Part shown: piece after piece, positions 5,425 to 5,469 of the stretch
Numbering within the stretch: position 1 is the stretch's first letter
Layout: each line of letters begins with the position of its first letter
Assembly: GCA_900549135.1 (NCBI GenBank)
Contig: URNI01000121.1
Location: 1-5,469 of the forward strand
Length of the DNA stretch: 5,469 nt
Direction: 5' to 3'
Origin: an uncultured Collinsella sp.
GTDB lineage: Bacteria > Actinomycetota > Coriobacteriia > Coriobacteriales > Coriobacteriaceae
Translations under genes and position numbers: made by a program
The notes under the pieces: model-generated
The model's database searches: none
The model's input: only the letters and a program-made list of their open reading frames with translations
What the model was told of the DNA's origin: nothing

Positions 5425-5469
5425 CTACCTACAGTTGGGGCAGAGACCCTCGAAGATGGTGTAGTGCGA
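5425..5469 (-). CDS. Fur/PerR-family metalloregulator, last 14 codons only
   Basis: Read on the minus strand from the window edge, the frame gives SHYTIFEGLCPNCR followed by TAG at 5427-5425. An aromatic/hydrophobic strand leading into GLCPxC just before the stop is the classic C-terminal end of Fur-superfamily repressors (Fur, PerR, Zur). The two cysteines form half of the structural Cys4 zinc site. Which metal or signal it senses cannot be told from this fragment, because the DNA-binding and sensing residues lie beyond position 5469. The gene converges with the HAD phosphatase gene, 14 bp from its stop, and no terminator hairpin is visible between them. The assignment rests on a short peptide but a distinctive one. 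Confidence 0.7.
   Translation of the reverse strand, partial: SHYTIFEGLCPNCR

Overview
This window reads as a chromosomal stretch from a fairly GC-rich, high-coding-density bacterium. I think it is most likely a gut actinobacterium of the Coriobacteriia (Collinsella-like). That assignment rests on overall protein character, G/C-ending codons and gene combinations, with no search behind it. Eight genes cover nearly all of the sequence: six complete and one cut at each end. There are no tRNA or rRNA genes, insertion sequences or CRISPR arrays.

Positions 1-1526 (+ strand) hold part of a tetrahydrofolate operon. It contains the 3' part of GTP cyclohydrolase I (folE), an HD-domain phosphohydrolase starting one base after the folE stop, and dihydroneopterin aldolase (folB). 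FolE makes 7,8-dihydroneopterin triphosphate and FolB acts on the dephosphorylated pterin. The HD protein therefore sits, both in gene order and in possible chemistry, at the phosphate-removal step that has no fixed gene in many bacteria. No folP or folK is present here.

Positions 1533-3397 (- strand) hold two hydrolases: a YgjP/DUF45 zinc-metallopeptidase-like protein that uses a TTG start, and an M19 (renal dipeptidase family) dipeptidase. A perfect 12-bp inverted repeat lies between them. The first of these genes converges with folB, leaving a 6-bp gap.

Positions 3398-3517 form a divergent promoter region. Beyond it, on the + strand, lie a SlyD-type FKBP prolyl isomerase without the His-rich tail and, 3 bp later, a UreE-family nickel-chaperone-like protein. 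The latter keeps the invariant GNxH histidine but lacks the other urease-associated histidines and the His-rich tail. No urease gene is in view. This two-gene unit, a possible metallochaperone pair serving a non-urease target, is the most unusual item in the window. A 17-bp perfect hairpin separates it from a Cof-type HAD phosphatase gene.

At the far right edge, on the - strand, the last 14 codons of a Fur/PerR-family metalloregulator can be read (ending ...GLCPNCR-stop). They converge on the HAD gene.
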